Positions 24,505 through 32,842 are shown, counted from the first letter of the stretch. The stretch: DNA of 39,396 nt from Halobaculum saliterrae (GCF_009831625.1 NZ_WUUS01000016.1:1-39396); one strand, 5' to 3'. Numbers and translations are program-made. Notes: a model not told the origin generated them from the letters alone.

Positions 24505-25152
24505 TCAGGCGTCGGATTCGACGGTGTCGGGGCCGTCGGCGTCAACGGCGAGCAGCGAGTCGACGACGAACTCGTCGATGGAGCGCCACGCCTGCTCGGG
24601 AGCGTCGTCGTGGCCCAGCGAGAGCTTGCGGCCGCGGGCGGCGTGGATGATGTCGGTTATCAGCTGACCCGCCCGCTCGGGGTCGGTGTCGCGGAAGACA
24701 CCCCGCTCGATGCCGTCCTCGACGACCTCGGTGATGCTGCCGCGGATTCGACCGTAGTGCTCGTTGAATATCTCGCGGTGCTCCTCGTCGTTCTGGGCGT
24801 GGGTGAACAGCTCGTGGTACACCTTCATCCGGTCCCAGTGGGAGAACTCCTCGAACCCCGGGCCGAACAGGCACTGGTGCACGCGGGCCTCCAGCTCCTC
24901 CCGCGGCGGGGCGCTTCCGTCGACCTCGACGCTGCCCTCGTACTGGTCGATGATGTACTCGAGGAAGCTCGACATGAGATCCCGCTTCCCGTCGTAGTGG
25001 TAGTGGATCACCTGCCGCGTCATCTCCATCTCCTCGCCGATGTCGCGCATGCGGAGGGCGGAGTAGCCGTGCTCGCTGAGGGCGCGGAACGTCGCCTCCA
25101 TGATGTCCTCGCGGGTGTCCGCGGGAACGGACCCCTCGTCCGACGTGCTCAT
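24505..25152 (-). CDS. TetR/AcrR family transcriptional regulator
   Basis: 215 residues from ATG 25152 (MSTSDEGSVPADTREDIMEA). The DNA-binding domain is ATFRALSEHGYSALRMRDIG, EEMEMTRQVIHYHYDGKRDL: the TetR helix-turn-helix with the recognition motif VIHYHYDGK. The C-terminal ligand domain (about 75-205) is helical. It lies between the CoA-transferase operon (convergent) and the amidohydrolase (divergent), with a TTTACC-N4-GGTAAT operator in the shared promoter region 60-75 bases from its own ATG, so it probably represses itself and the divergent gene. The effector is likely an acyl-CoA or a pathway intermediate. Confidence 0.85.
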   Translation of the reverse strand: MSTSDEGSVPADTREDIMEATFRALSEHGYSALRMRDIGEEMEMTRQVIHYHYDGKRDLMSSFLEYIIDQYEGSVEVDGSAPPREELEARVHQCLFGPGFEEFSHWDRMKVYHELFTHAQNDEEHREIFNEHYGRIRGSITEVVEDGIERGVFRDTDPERAGQLITDIIHAARGRKLSLGHDDAPEQAWRSIDEFVVDSLLAVDADGPDTVESDA

Positions 25153-25211
25153 TGCCGGAAGGTTGCGCCGAGTCACATATAGCACTTTGTCTCGACGGGC
25201 GCCGTCCGTCG

Positions 25212-25227
25212 TTTACCAGATGGTAAT
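25212..25227. promoter_or_regulatory. Operator TTTACC-N4-GGTAAT in the TetR/amidohydrolase divergent promoter
   Basis: TTTACCAGATGGTAAT differs from the exact copy at 21548 by one terminal base. It lies between the start codons of the TetR gene (25152, leftward) and the amidohydrolase (25263, rightward). A TAATACTTT element overlaps its right half, so bound repressor would compete with TBP. Confidence 0.65.
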
Positions 25228-25262
25228 ACTTTCATACCCACACACCCATGGTGCCGATGCAC

Positions 25263-26618
25263 ATGGCACAAACGATCATCAAGGACGGGACGATCGTCAC
25301 GCTCGACCCCGACATCGGGGAGGTCGACGGCGGCGACGTGCTGATCGAGGACGGGGAGATCCTCGAGGTCGGGGAGGACCTCTCGGACGCGAACGCGGAC
25401 GTGATCGACGCGTCGGGGAAGATCGTCTTCCCGGGACTGGTCGACTCCCACATCCATCTCGCACAGACGCAGGTGAGGGGTATCGCCGGGGACTGGTCGC
25501 TCATGGGCGAGTACTTCGAGCACATGCTCGGCAACATCACCGGGCTCTATCAGCCGGAGGACATGTACCTCGGCGGTCTCTTCGGCGCCTTCGAGAAGCT
25601 CGCCACGGGGACGACGACGGCGCTGGACTGGTCGTACCCCAACACGCTCGAACACGGCGAACGCGCCGTCGACGCGCTGCAGGACGCCGGGCTGCGCGCG
25701 GTGTACACCTACGGCCCGCCGGGCGACGACGCGGCGAAGTGGTGGTACGACAGCGACGTCGGCCTCCCGGAGGACAACATCCGCGAGCTCCACGAGGAGC
25801 AGATCCGCGACGACGACCTGCTCAGCCTGGCGATCGGGCTCCGCGGACCGGACTTCTGCGTCGACGAGACCGCCGTGCGCGACCTGGAGCTGGCGCGGGA
25901 ACTGGACGCGCTCTCGACCATCCACATGGGCGCCGCGCAGTGGACCTCCTCGGAGTACAACCCCGAGTACCAGGGCTTCGGCGCCTACGAGGACATGCTC
26001 GGCCCCGACGTGAACGTCGCCCACGGGAACCACTTCTCCCAGGAGGACATCGATCACGCCGTCGAGCAGGGCGTCTCCTTCTCGTCGACGCCGGAGGTCG
26101 AGATGCAGATGGGCCACGGCATCCCCGTCACCGGAAAGGTGCTCGAGGCGGGCGGGCGCCCGGCGTGGGGCGTCGACGTCTGCTCGAACGTCAGCGGCGA
26201 CATGGGCAGCCAGATGCGGATCGGGATGCAGGTCCAGCGGATGTTCCGCAACCAGGAGATCATCGAGACCGGCGAGGAGGTCACGGAGCTCGGGCTCGGC
26301 GCCCGCGAGACCCTGGAGATGGCGACCATCGAGGGCGCACGCGCGCTCGGACTGGACGACGATATCGGGACGCTCACGCCCGGCAAGCGCGCCGACATCG
26401 TGCTGCTGGAGGCGAGCGACTTCATGACGGCGCCGTCGCACTCGGCGGTGCAGACGATCGTCTTCCAGTCGGACCCCTCGCACGTCGACACCGTGCTCGT
26501 CGACGGCGAGCCGGTCAAGCGGGACGGCGAACTGACGAACGATCTGGTCGACGCCGAGTACGATCGGTTCATCGAGTCCGGCCGTCGGCTCGTCGAGGAG
26601 GCCGGGATCGATCTCTGA
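25263..26618 (+). CDS. Amidohydrolase-superfamily metal-dependent deaminase/hydrolase
   Basis: 451 residues; ATG 25248 and 25257 are alternatives. Small N-terminal beta-domain (IIKDGTIVTLDPDIGEVDGG), then the metal-binding HxH in VDSHIHLAQTQVRG, a His in STIHMGAAQ, a His in NVAHGNHFSQED and the Asp in WGVDVCSNVSG. This is the arrangement of the atrazine chlorohydrolase/8-oxoguanine deaminase/S-adenosylhomocysteine deaminase group, which bind one metal and deaminate or dechlorinate heterocycles. The terminal GTLTPGKRADIVLLEA is the canonical closing motif. Substrate unknown. In this island it would open or deaminate a ring- or amide-containing compound. Confidence 0.8.
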   Translation: MAQTIIKDGTIVTLDPDIGEVDGGDVLIEDGEILEVGEDLSDANADVIDASGKIVFPGLVDSHIHLAQTQVRGIAGDWSLMGEYFEHMLGNITGLYQPEDMYLGGLFGAFEKLATGTTTALDWSYPNTLEHGERAVDALQDAGLRAVYTYGPPGDDAAKWWYDSDVGLPEDNIRELHEEQIRDDDLLSLAIGLRGPDFCVDETAVRDLELARELDALSTIHMGAAQWTSSEYNPEYQGFGAYEDMLGPDVNVAHGNHFSQEDIDHAVEQGVSFSSTPEVEMQMGHGIPVTGKVLEAGGRPAWGVDVCSNVSGDMGSQMRIGMQVQRMFRNQEIIETGEEVTELGLGARETLEMATIEGARALGLDDDIGTLTPGKRADIVLLEASDFMTAPSHSAVQTIVFQSDPSHVDTVLVDGEPVKRDGELTNDLVDAEYDRFIESGRRLVEEAGIDL

Positions 26619-26693
26619 GGCGCCGCGCGACGACGGCGAAGCACGGAACGAGAAACACACCACGACACGAGACACCGTTCACAGCACACACAG

Positions 26694-27584
26694 ATGCGAT
26701 TCGGACAATACAGCACACCCGAGGACGACGCCGCGTGGACCGGCGCCGTCCTCGACGACGACGACACGATAGTTCGCCTCCCGGAGGCCGGCGCGGCCGC
26801 GGGCGTCGAGATCCCCGCGTCGACCGCCGACCTGCTCGCGAACTGGCAGTGGCGACGGAAGGCCGAGTTGGCCGTCGAGTACGCCGAGGAGACCGGAACC
26901 GGCCTGTACGACGCCGCCGAGGTGGACGAACACGCGCCCGTGAGCGACCCCGAGAAGGTGGTCTGCGTCGGGCTGAACTACCGCGACCACGCCGAGGAGG
27001 GCGGCCACGACATCCCCGAGACGCCGGTGTTGTTCTCGAAGTTCCCGACGACCGTCGCCGGCCCGGACGACGCGATCGGCTGGGACCCCGAGCTCACACA
27101 GAAGGTCGACTACGAGGCGGAGCTCGTCGTCGTCATCGGCGAGGAGGCCCGCCGCGTGAGCGAGGACGAGGCGATGGACCACGTCGCCGGCTACCTCGTC
27201 GGCAACGACGTGTCCGCCCGCGACCTCCAGCACGGCGACGGCCAATGGGTCCGGGGGAAGAGCCTCGACGGGTTCGCCCCGACCGGCCCGGAACTGGTGA
27301 CGGCCGACGAGGTCGACGACCCGCACGACCTCGACATCTACGCCGAGGTGAACGGCGAGCGGCTACAGGACTCCTCGACCGACCAGCTCATCTTCGGGAT
27401 CGACGAGCTGGTGTCCTTCTGTAGTCAGGCGTTCACGCTGAAGCCCGGCGACCTGATATTCACGGGGACGCCGCCCGGCGTCGGCGTCTACCGCGAGCCG
27501 CCGGTGTTGCTGGAGGAGGGCGACAGCGTCACCATCGGCGTCGAGGGACTGGGCGAGCTGACGAACGACTGCGTGTATCGCTGA
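26694..27584 (+). CDS. Fumarylacetoacetate hydrolase (FAH) family protein
   Basis: 296 residues. An N-terminal domain of about 70 residues (MRFGQYSTPEDDAAWTGAVL) precedes the FAH catalytic domain: VVCVGLNYRDHAEEGG, TPVLFSKFPTTVAGPDD, metal-binding acidic residues in DYEAELVVVIG, GYLVGNDVSARDLQ, GKSLDGFAPTGP and IFTGTPPGVGVYREPP. Family members hydrolyse C-C bonds of beta-diketo acids (fumarylacetoacetate, acylpyruvates), decarboxylate oxaloacetate or hydrate 2-oxopent-4-enoate. It follows the amidohydrolase by 75 bases on the same strand. A C-C hydrolase or hydratase is typical of ring-degradation pathways. Confidence 0.85.
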   Translation: MRFGQYSTPEDDAAWTGAVLDDDDTIVRLPEAGAAAGVEIPASTADLLANWQWRRKAELAVEYAEETGTGLYDAAEVDEHAPVSDPEKVVCVGLNYRDHAEEGGHDIPETPVLFSKFPTTVAGPDDAIGWDPELTQKVDYEAELVVVIGEEARRVSEDEAMDHVAGYLVGNDVSARDLQHGDGQWVRGKSLDGFAPTGPELVTADEVDDPHDLDIYAEVNGERLQDSSTDQLIFGIDELVSFCSQAFTLKPGDLIFTGTPPGVGVYREPPVLLEEGDSVTIGVEGLGELTNDCVYR

Positions 27585-27683
27585 GGCGAGACGGGGCGGG
27601 ACCGGAAGTCCGGGACCGCTCCCCGAGCGGCGATCCGCCGCACCGGTGTCAACTCGGGCCGAACCGACGTTCCGCGTTTTCGA

Positions 27684-28685
27684 CTATCCGTCGAGCCCGA
27701 GCACGCGCTTCGGGTTCTCCCACACGACCGTGCGAATGTCGTCGGGGTCGATCCCGTAGCGATACAGCTCGAACATCGCCCGCTTGATCGCGTACGGGTC
27801 CGTCCGGAGGACGTTGGCGCAGTCGGTGTCGATCATGATCCGCTCGGGACCGTACTCGTCGATGGCATCGGCGACGGTAGCGGCGTCGACGCCGACGAGC
27901 CAGGAGTGGCCGATGGTGTAGCTGAGGTAGCAGTCGGTCTCCTCCATCAGGTACGCCGTGTTGTTCTCGTCGGCGTGGGACGCGATCACCCGCTCCTCGG
28001 GGAGGCCGGCGTCGTGGGCCGCCTCGACGTCGATCCTCACCGCCTCCAGCGCCGGGTTGTCGCCGTCGATGACCGGCTCGGTTCCGAGTCCGGGGTTCTT
28101 CTCGTAGCCCGGCGTGCCGAGTTCGGGGCGGTAGGAGCGCTTCGCCGGCGGCGACGTGTTCGGCGTGTGGAGGATCACGGGGAGGTCGTGGTCGTCCGCG
28201 ATCGCCATCTGCGCCTCGACGACGGCGCGCTGTTCGTCGAGATCCCACGCCTCCACGTGCTGACTCGGGGTGACGCCGGTCTCGCCGACGACCGCGACCT
28301 CGTCCAACTCACAGTACTCGTCCATCGCCGAGAGCACCGCGTCGGGGTCCTCGATGCGGACGCCGGTGTGGACGCCCAGCCCGAGCTTCGCCTCGAAGAA
28401 GTGGTTGCGCTCGATGGCCGCGCGGCGGTTGATCGCGTCGTCCCAGAGGTAGCGGATATCGGACGCACGGACGGGCTTGTAGGGAGTCCAGTGATAGCCC
28501 GAGGAGACCATCACCATCCCGGCACACCCCGAGAGGGCGTACCGCTCGCGGTCCTCGTACGAGAGCGTGTGTGCGTGGTTGTGGCCGTCGATCCACGGCG
28601 TGTTCAACAGTTCCGTCGGGAGGTCGAGGTCCTCGTCCAGATACGTCGCGTCGGTCGGGCGAGTGGTGGGGTGGGTGTCGGTCAT
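27684..28685 (-). CDS. TatD-like amidohydrolase
   Basis: 333 residues. TIM-barrel metal enzyme with WIDGHNHAHT (His35, His37), VAVVGETGVTPS (metal Glu), LPVILHTPNTSP (His), VIASHADENNT (His) and RIMIDTDCANV (Asp), the order of TatD/amidohydrolase_2 hydrolases. The N-terminal 30 residues are an acidic extension. It converges on the FAH gene and diverges from the BNR propeller gene; the shared promoter region carries the third copy of the regulon operator. TatD members act as DNases or as hydrolases of small metabolites; the context favours a catabolic hydrolase or decarboxylase-like role. Confidence 0.75.
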   Translation of the reverse strand: MTDTHPTTRPTDATYLDEDLDLPTELLNTPWIDGHNHAHTLSYEDRERYALSGCAGMVMVSSGYHWTPYKPVRASDIRYLWDDAINRRAAIERNHFFEAKLGLGVHTGVRIEDPDAVLSAMDEYCELDEVAVVGETGVTPSQHVEAWDLDEQRAVVEAQMAIADDHDLPVILHTPNTSPPAKRSYRPELGTPGYEKNPGLGTEPVIDGDNPALEAVRIDVEAAHDAGLPEERVIASHADENNTAYLMEETDCYLSYTIGHSWLVGVDAATVADAIDEYGPERIMIDTDCANVLRTDPYAIKRAMFELYRYGIDPDDIRTVVWENPKRVLGLDG

Positions 28686-28690
28686 GGTGG

Positions 28691-28774
28691 GTCGGTAACG
28701 GTGAGTCGGTTACGGGAAGTCGATCACGGTGGGTCGGTCGCGTGGAGCCCGTCACGGGTTGTCGGTCCGGTGTG
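28691..28774. repeat. Six degenerate 14-base tandem repeats before the TatD-like gene
   Basis: Successive units are GTCGGTAACGGTGA, GTCGGTTACGGGAA, GTCGATCACGGTGG, GTCGGTCGCGTGGA, GCCCGTCACGGGTT and GTCGGTCCGGTGTG, each 14 bases and in phase. They start 5 bases upstream of the TatD-like ATG and end 50 bases before the operator. If transcription starts near the operator, they would be the 5-prime leader of that mRNA. The last two units are weaker matches. Confidence 0.45.
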
Positions 28775-28823
28775 CGGCGGCCACGGTCGATACGAGGGTC
28801 GCGATCGGGGCGACACGTGGTGG

Positions 28824-28839
28824 TTTACAGTTTGGTAAA
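28824..28839. promoter_or_regulatory. Operator TTTACA-N4-GGTAAA in the TatD-like/BNR divergent promoter
   Basis: TTTACAGTTTGGTAAA differs from the exact copy at 21548 by one base. It overlaps a TATA-like palindrome (TAAATATTTA at 28836-28845) that can serve either direction, 27-36 bases before the propeller ATG at 28872. Binding would hinder TBP for both divergent genes. Confidence 0.6.
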
Positions 28840-28850
28840 TATTTATTATC
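28836..28850. promoter_or_regulatory. Symmetric TATA element, bidirectional promoter
   Basis: TAAATATTTA (28836-28845) is a perfect palindrome followed by TTATC. Its centre is about 30 bases before the propeller start codon at 28872, so a leaderless rightward transcript is expected. It may also drive leftward transcription toward the TatD-like gene, giving that mRNA a leader of more than 100 bases. Confidence 0.45.
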
Positions 28851-28871
28851 TGGGGTGCGTTGGCATCGGGT

Positions 28872-29918
28872 ATGTCACTGTTGATCGGGACCGATGCGGG
28901 GCTGTACCGCGTCGACGACGTTCCGTTCGATCGAGGCGATCCCGAACAGGTGCTGGACTGTGGCGTCGTCACCGCGGTCCGCACGTTCGACCACACCGAG
29001 GGCGCGTTCGTGGCGTCCTCGGAGGGCGCGTTTCGGTCGACCGACGGCGGCGACACCTGGACCGATCTCGGCGTCCCGCTCGGCGACCGCTTCTGGCACG
29101 CGGGGCAAAGCGAGGTGTGGTCGTTCCTTGCGACCCGCGACGGCGCGTGGTACGCGGGCACCAACGACCCGTACGTGTTCCGCTCGGTCGACGAGGGCGA
29201 GACGTGGTCCGAACTGAAGGGCTTTCGCGACCTGCCCTCGAGAGGTCACTGGGAATCGCCGATCGACCCCCACTACGCGCGGCTGCGTTCCTTGGAGGCG
29301 GTCCCGGGCCGCCCCGACCACCTCATCGCCGGCGTCGAGGCCGGCGGGATCCACCTGAGCGAGGACGGCGGGCGGACGTGGCTCGACCGCCGCGACACCA
29401 TCGTCGACGACATCCATCAGATCCTCCCGATCTCCGAGGACGTGTGGCTCGCGACGACGGGCTACCTCGACCACGACCTGGAGAACCTCGGCCTCGGCCA
29501 CGCGGTCGGCGAGGGCGGCCTCTGGCGGACGACCGACGCCGGCGACTCGTGGAGCCGCGTCGACACGGGGAACGACTTCTCGTACATCCGTCGGGTGTTC
29601 GTCCACGACGGGACGGTGATCTTCTGCGGCGGCGAGGAGGCGCCGCCGGCGTGGGTGAACGACGAGCACGAGACCGCGCTGTTCGAGTCGACCAACTTCG
29701 GGCGCGACTTCGAGCGCGTGTCGTACCCCGGCGAGCCCCACGAGGTGATCGAGACGTGGACCGTCCACGACGGCGACGTGCTGTGCGGGTCGGGCCTGTT
29801 CGACGTGCCCGACGCCCGCGACGACGTGGAGGGGCGGATCATCCGACGCGACGACGACGGCGAGTACCACACCGTCGGGCGCGTGGAGACGAACGTGAGC
29901 CGGATCGAGGCGGTCTGA
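28872..29918 (+). CDS. BNR/sortilin-like beta-propeller protein
   Basis: 348 residues from ATG 28872 (MSLLIGTDAGLYRVDDVPFD). Asp-box repeats STDGGDTW, SVDEGETW, SEDGGRTW and TTDAGDSW are spaced by about 50-70 residues, as in BNR (sialidase-like) or VPS10-type propellers; about six to seven blades are expected. There is no signal peptide, so it is probably cytoplasmic. Its catalytic role, if any, is unknown; propeller lactonases and photosystem assembly factors use similar repeats. Its promoter carries a regulon operator and TATA box at the correct distance. The DoxX gene follows two bases after the stop. Confidence 0.75.
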   Translation: MSLLIGTDAGLYRVDDVPFDRGDPEQVLDCGVVTAVRTFDHTEGAFVASSEGAFRSTDGGDTWTDLGVPLGDRFWHAGQSEVWSFLATRDGAWYAGTNDPYVFRSVDEGETWSELKGFRDLPSRGHWESPIDPHYARLRSLEAVPGRPDHLIAGVEAGGIHLSEDGGRTWLDRRDTIVDDIHQILPISEDVWLATTGYLDHDLENLGLGHAVGEGGLWRTTDAGDSWSRVDTGNDFSYIRRVFVHDGTVIFCGGEEAPPAWVNDEHETALFESTNFGRDFERVSYPGEPHEVIETWTVHDGDVLCGSGLFDVPDARDDVEGRIIRRDDDGEYHTVGRVETNVSRIEAV

Positions 29919-29920
29919 CG

Positions 29921-30307
29921 ATGGCGAGCGACGCACCCTCCCGGCTCGGCCGACTCATGTACGGCGGGATCCTCGCGTACATGGCGATCGACGGCTTCCG
30001 AAACAACGACAAGCGCGTCGGGATCGCCGAGGAGAAGGGCGTGCCGATGCCGGACGTCATGGTTCCGTTCGCGACCGGGATGCTCCTCGTCGCGAACGTC
30101 GGGATCCTCCTGTGGCGGTTCCCGCGACTCGCCGCGGGCGCGGTGCTGGTGTTCTTCGCGAGCACGACCCCCGTCATCCACGACTTCTGGAACCAGGAGG
30201 GCGGCGAGCGCCAGGGCAACGAGATCAACTTCCTGAAGAACGTCGCGCTGATGGGCTGTGCGGTGATGCTCCTCGATGCCGCGGACGACGGCGGCGACGA
30301 CGGGTAG
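29921..30307 (+). CDS. DoxX family membrane protein
   Basis: 128 residues. Membrane helices at about 10-22 (LMYGGILAYMAIDGF), 45-66 (MVPFATGMLLVANVGILLW), 70-85 (AAGAVLVFFASTTPVIH) and 105-118 (VALMGCAVMLLDAA), with PVIHDFWNQEG between; this is the DoxX pattern. DoxX proteins are quinol-oxidase-associated or sulfur-related membrane proteins. The ATG lies two bases after the propeller stop, so they are co-transcribed and probably under the same operator. Confidence 0.75.
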   Translation: MASDAPSRLGRLMYGGILAYMAIDGFRNNDKRVGIAEEKGVPMPDVMVPFATGMLLVANVGILLWRFPRLAAGAVLVFFASTTPVIHDFWNQEGGERQGNEINFLKNVALMGCAVMLLDAADDGGDDG

Positions 30308-30469
30308 CGACAACGACAGCACCGACGGCGATGACGCCTGATCGGCCCATCGAGCGCCCCTCGCTTCGCTCGTCGAACGGATCCGTCGACGGCGACGAGT
30401 CCTCGGCCCGGGCGACGCCGAGCACGCCGGCGGGTCCGACCGCGGGGGGTCGTACCCGCCCGCGGCGAT

Positions 30470-30655
30470 TCAGGCTGCCCGCGGCGAGAACCGCTCCACG
30501 ATCTCGAGATCCACCGTCGGGTCGGCCTCGAGCGCGTCGAGACACGCCCGGCAGACCGGCCGGTTACGGAACGACCGCGGCGGCGACGCGTCGCTCGCGC
30601 GTGCGACCGCCTCGCCGCCGGTGCAGGTCCGCCAGATCGCGCATTCGTGTCCCAT
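30470..30655 (-). CDS. Small Cys-containing protein, probable zinc binder
   Basis: 61 residues from ATG 30655 (MGHECAIWRTCTGGEAVARA). Cys5, Cys11, Cys35 and Cys38 (NRPVCRACLDALE) could bind one zinc ion. An upstream ATG nine codons earlier (MSPVIDPHG) is weaker. Haloarchaea encode many such short proteins; function unknown. It diverges from the DsrE gene by 185 bases. Confidence 0.55.
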   Translation of the reverse strand: MGHECAIWRTCTGGEAVARASDASPPRSFRNRPVCRACLDALEADPTVDLEIVERFSPRAA

Positions 30656-30757
30656 ACCATGAGGGTCGATAACAGGGGACAATAATGTTCCGTCCGTTGT
30701 CGCGGACTGGGGGTCGGCACTGGGTCGACGGCCGTCAGACCCGTCGAACGCGACGTG

Positions 30758-30769
30758 AAATATAAATAC
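30758..30769 (+). promoter_or_regulatory. TATA-like element before the DsrE gene
   Basis: AAATATAAATAC is the only AT-rich element in the 185-base gap between the divergent small-zinc gene and dsrE-like gene. It lies about 72-83 bases before the DsrE ATG, which suggests a leader of about 45-50 bases. Confidence 0.4.
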
Positions 30770-30840
30770 GGCGCCCGAACGCGCCGCCGCCGCACGGCCA
30801 CGGTCGAGTTATCCCCCGCCCCGCCGTACGGTGATACGCC

Positions 30841-31197
30841 ATGACGAAAGCAGCGATCATCATTCTGGCAGGAACGGACGGACACGAGAACCTCGGTCGC
30901 CTCGCGAACGGGCTGGAGGCCGCCAAGGAGTTCGCCGAGAACGACGAGGACGAGCTCCAACTCATCTTCGACGGCGCGGGGACACAGTGGGTCCCCGAGC
31001 TCGAGGACGAGGACAGCGACTACCATGAACTGTATCAGACAGTCCGCGACGACACCGCCGTCTGTGACTACTGCTCGGGCGCGTTCGGCGTCGAGGACGC
31101 CGTCGCGGACTCCGGGCTCGTCACGCTGGACGACCACGACGGACACCCCAGCATCCGGAGCCTCGTCGACGACGACTACGAGATCATCACCTTCTGA
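30841..31197 (+). CDS. DsrE family protein
   Basis: 118 residues. AAIIILAGTDGHENLGRLAN, LEAAKEFAENDEDELQLIFD, GAGTQWVPELED and a Cys pair (VCDYCSGAFGVEDAV) match the cytosolic DsrE-like single-domain proteins related to DsrE/TusD sulfur-relay proteins. The CDYC pair could carry sulfane sulfur. It stands alone without other Dsr or Tus genes. Confidence 0.8.
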   Translation: MTKAAIIILAGTDGHENLGRLANGLEAAKEFAENDEDELQLIFDGAGTQWVPELEDEDSDYHELYQTVRDDTAVCDYCSGAFGVEDAVADSGLVTLDDHDGHPSIRSLVDDDYEIITF

Positions 31198-31399
31198 GGT
31201 CGACCCGGCCGGTCGAGTCACCGGACTGCGAGGCGGTTCGGCCGTCGATCGTCGCCCGACTTCTTTGTGATACCCCTCCCCGCTCGGCGGAGCCGATCGT
31301 AGCGACGTCGTCCCAGATCGAAACACAGTCCCGGGATCCGGATCCAGAATCGAGAACGCGGGCGAAACGCTTTCTTGTCGGATCGGTCGTCGGGCGAGT

Positions 31400-32734
31400 A
31401 TGGCATCCACCGAAGCGTCCGATACCGCGATCGGATCACACGGAGGGGGGAACTCCGACGGGGACCCCTCGTCGCTCGGTCCCGTGTTCGTCGGACTCGT
31501 CGAGGCGCTCCCCGAGGCCGCGTTCGTCGTCGACCGGGAGGGAACGATCACGCACTGGAACTCCGCCGTCGCGGACATGTTGGGACTCCCCGCGTCGGAG
31601 GCGGTGGGGCTCAACGCCTACGACGTCTTCGGCACGGAGGGCGAGGAGGAGACCCTCGCGGAGACGGTGACCCGGACCGGCGAGCCGGTGCGCGAGGAGT
31701 CGTTCCGGTCGGCCGAGAACGCCGACGGGGAGGTCGTACACGCCCGCGCCGTCGCCACCCCGTTGCGCGCAGGGGACGGGGGGATCGTCGGCGCGGTCGA
31801 GTTCCTCCTCGACGTGACCGACGTGGTCGAGCGCCAGAAGTCGCTCCGGGACCTCCAGCGGGAGTTCTCCGAGGAGGTCGAGACGGCGGTCGCCGAGATC
31901 CGCGGGAACGCGGAGAGCGTGGCGGCCCGCTCCGACGACATCAGCGGGATCACCTCCGACCAGGTCGAGGAGCTGGAACACGTCAGGTCGGAGATATCCG
32001 GGTTCAGCGCGACCGTCGAGGAGATCGCCTCCTCGGCCGAACAGGTGAGCGAGCGGGCGGCGACGGTGACCGACCTCGGCGAGGAGTCGATCGAGACGAC
32101 GGAGACGCTCGTCGACCGCGCCGAGACGGTCGCCGCCGAGTCCGAGTTGATGGCCGAGAACGCCTCCCTGCTGGGCGAGCGCGTCGAGGAGGTCGCGGAG
32201 TTCGTCGAGGTGATCGACGGGATCGCCGACAAGACGAACATGCTCGCGTTGAACGCGAACATCGAGGCGGCGCGGGGCGAGGGCAACCACGGCGGCTTCG
32301 AGGTCGTCGCCAACGAGATCAAGGAGCTCGCGGACGAGTCCGTCGAGCACTCCGACCGCGTCGAGGAGACCGTCTCCGAGATCCGCGAGGTGGCCGCCGA
32401 GACGGAGTCGAGCGTCCACGAGACCGACGACGAGATCCAGGAGATCGGCGACGCGCTGGAGGAGATCAGGCGGAACCAGGAGGAGATCCTGTCGGCGGCG
32501 ACCGAGACGGACGACGGGATCGCCGAGATCGCCGACGCGACCGACGATCAGGCGGTGGCCGCCGAGGAGGTCGCGAGCATGGCCGACGAGGCGGCCGAGC
32601 GTGCCGGCGAGGCGTCGACCGCGGTCGACGAGCTGGCGCAGGCGAACCGCGACCAGAGCGAGCGGCTGGAGGCGATCGAGGAGAGCATCCACCGGGTCGA
32701 CGCCCGGATGGACGAACTGCTGGACGGGACCTGA
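31400..32734 (+). CDS. Cytoplasmic PAS-containing methyl-accepting chemotaxis transducer
   Basis: 444 residues and no membrane segment. A PAS domain (about 28-145: ALPEAAFVVDREGTITHWNS, MLGLPASEAVGLNAYDVFGT) is followed by a long helical coiled coil and the MCP signalling tip IADKTNMLALNANIEAARGE with VVANEIKELADES. Glu/Gln-rich flanks of the helices offer methylation sites. PAS-MCP proteins sense intracellular redox state, light or metabolites and signal through CheA. Likely a haloarchaeal Htr-type transducer (bat-like sensing is possible). The upstream region (31198-31399) has no recognised promoter. Confidence 0.9.
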   Translation: MASTEASDTAIGSHGGGNSDGDPSSLGPVFVGLVEALPEAAFVVDREGTITHWNSAVADMLGLPASEAVGLNAYDVFGTEGEEETLAETVTRTGEPVREESFRSAENADGEVVHARAVATPLRAGDGGIVGAVEFLLDVTDVVERQKSLRDLQREFSEEVETAVAEIRGNAESVAARSDDISGITSDQVEELEHVRSEISGFSATVEEIASSAEQVSERAATVTDLGEESIETTETLVDRAETVAAESELMAENASLLGERVEEVAEFVEVIDGIADKTNMLALNANIEAARGEGNHGGFEVVANEIKELADESVEHSDRVEETVSEIREVAAETESSVHETDDEIQEIGDALEEIRRNQEEILSAATETDDGIAEIADATDDQAVAAEEVASMADEAAERAGEASTAVDELAQANRDQSERLEAIEESIHRVDARMDELLDGT

Positions 32735-32842
32735 TCGGCGGCCCGAGGGCGTCAATTCCTATATAACTCCGTCGCCGTCGCGTCGGCGGTCCGAACAGCC
32801 GACGCGTCGTTATGTTACCGAGTCGAGAACTCCGAGGTGGAC

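Noticed and set aside
25100-27424. A 774-codon plus-strand frame over the amidohydrolase and FAH genes
   Set aside because: Product is almost wholly Arg/Gly/Pro with no fold signature. The real genes are in the neighbouring frames.
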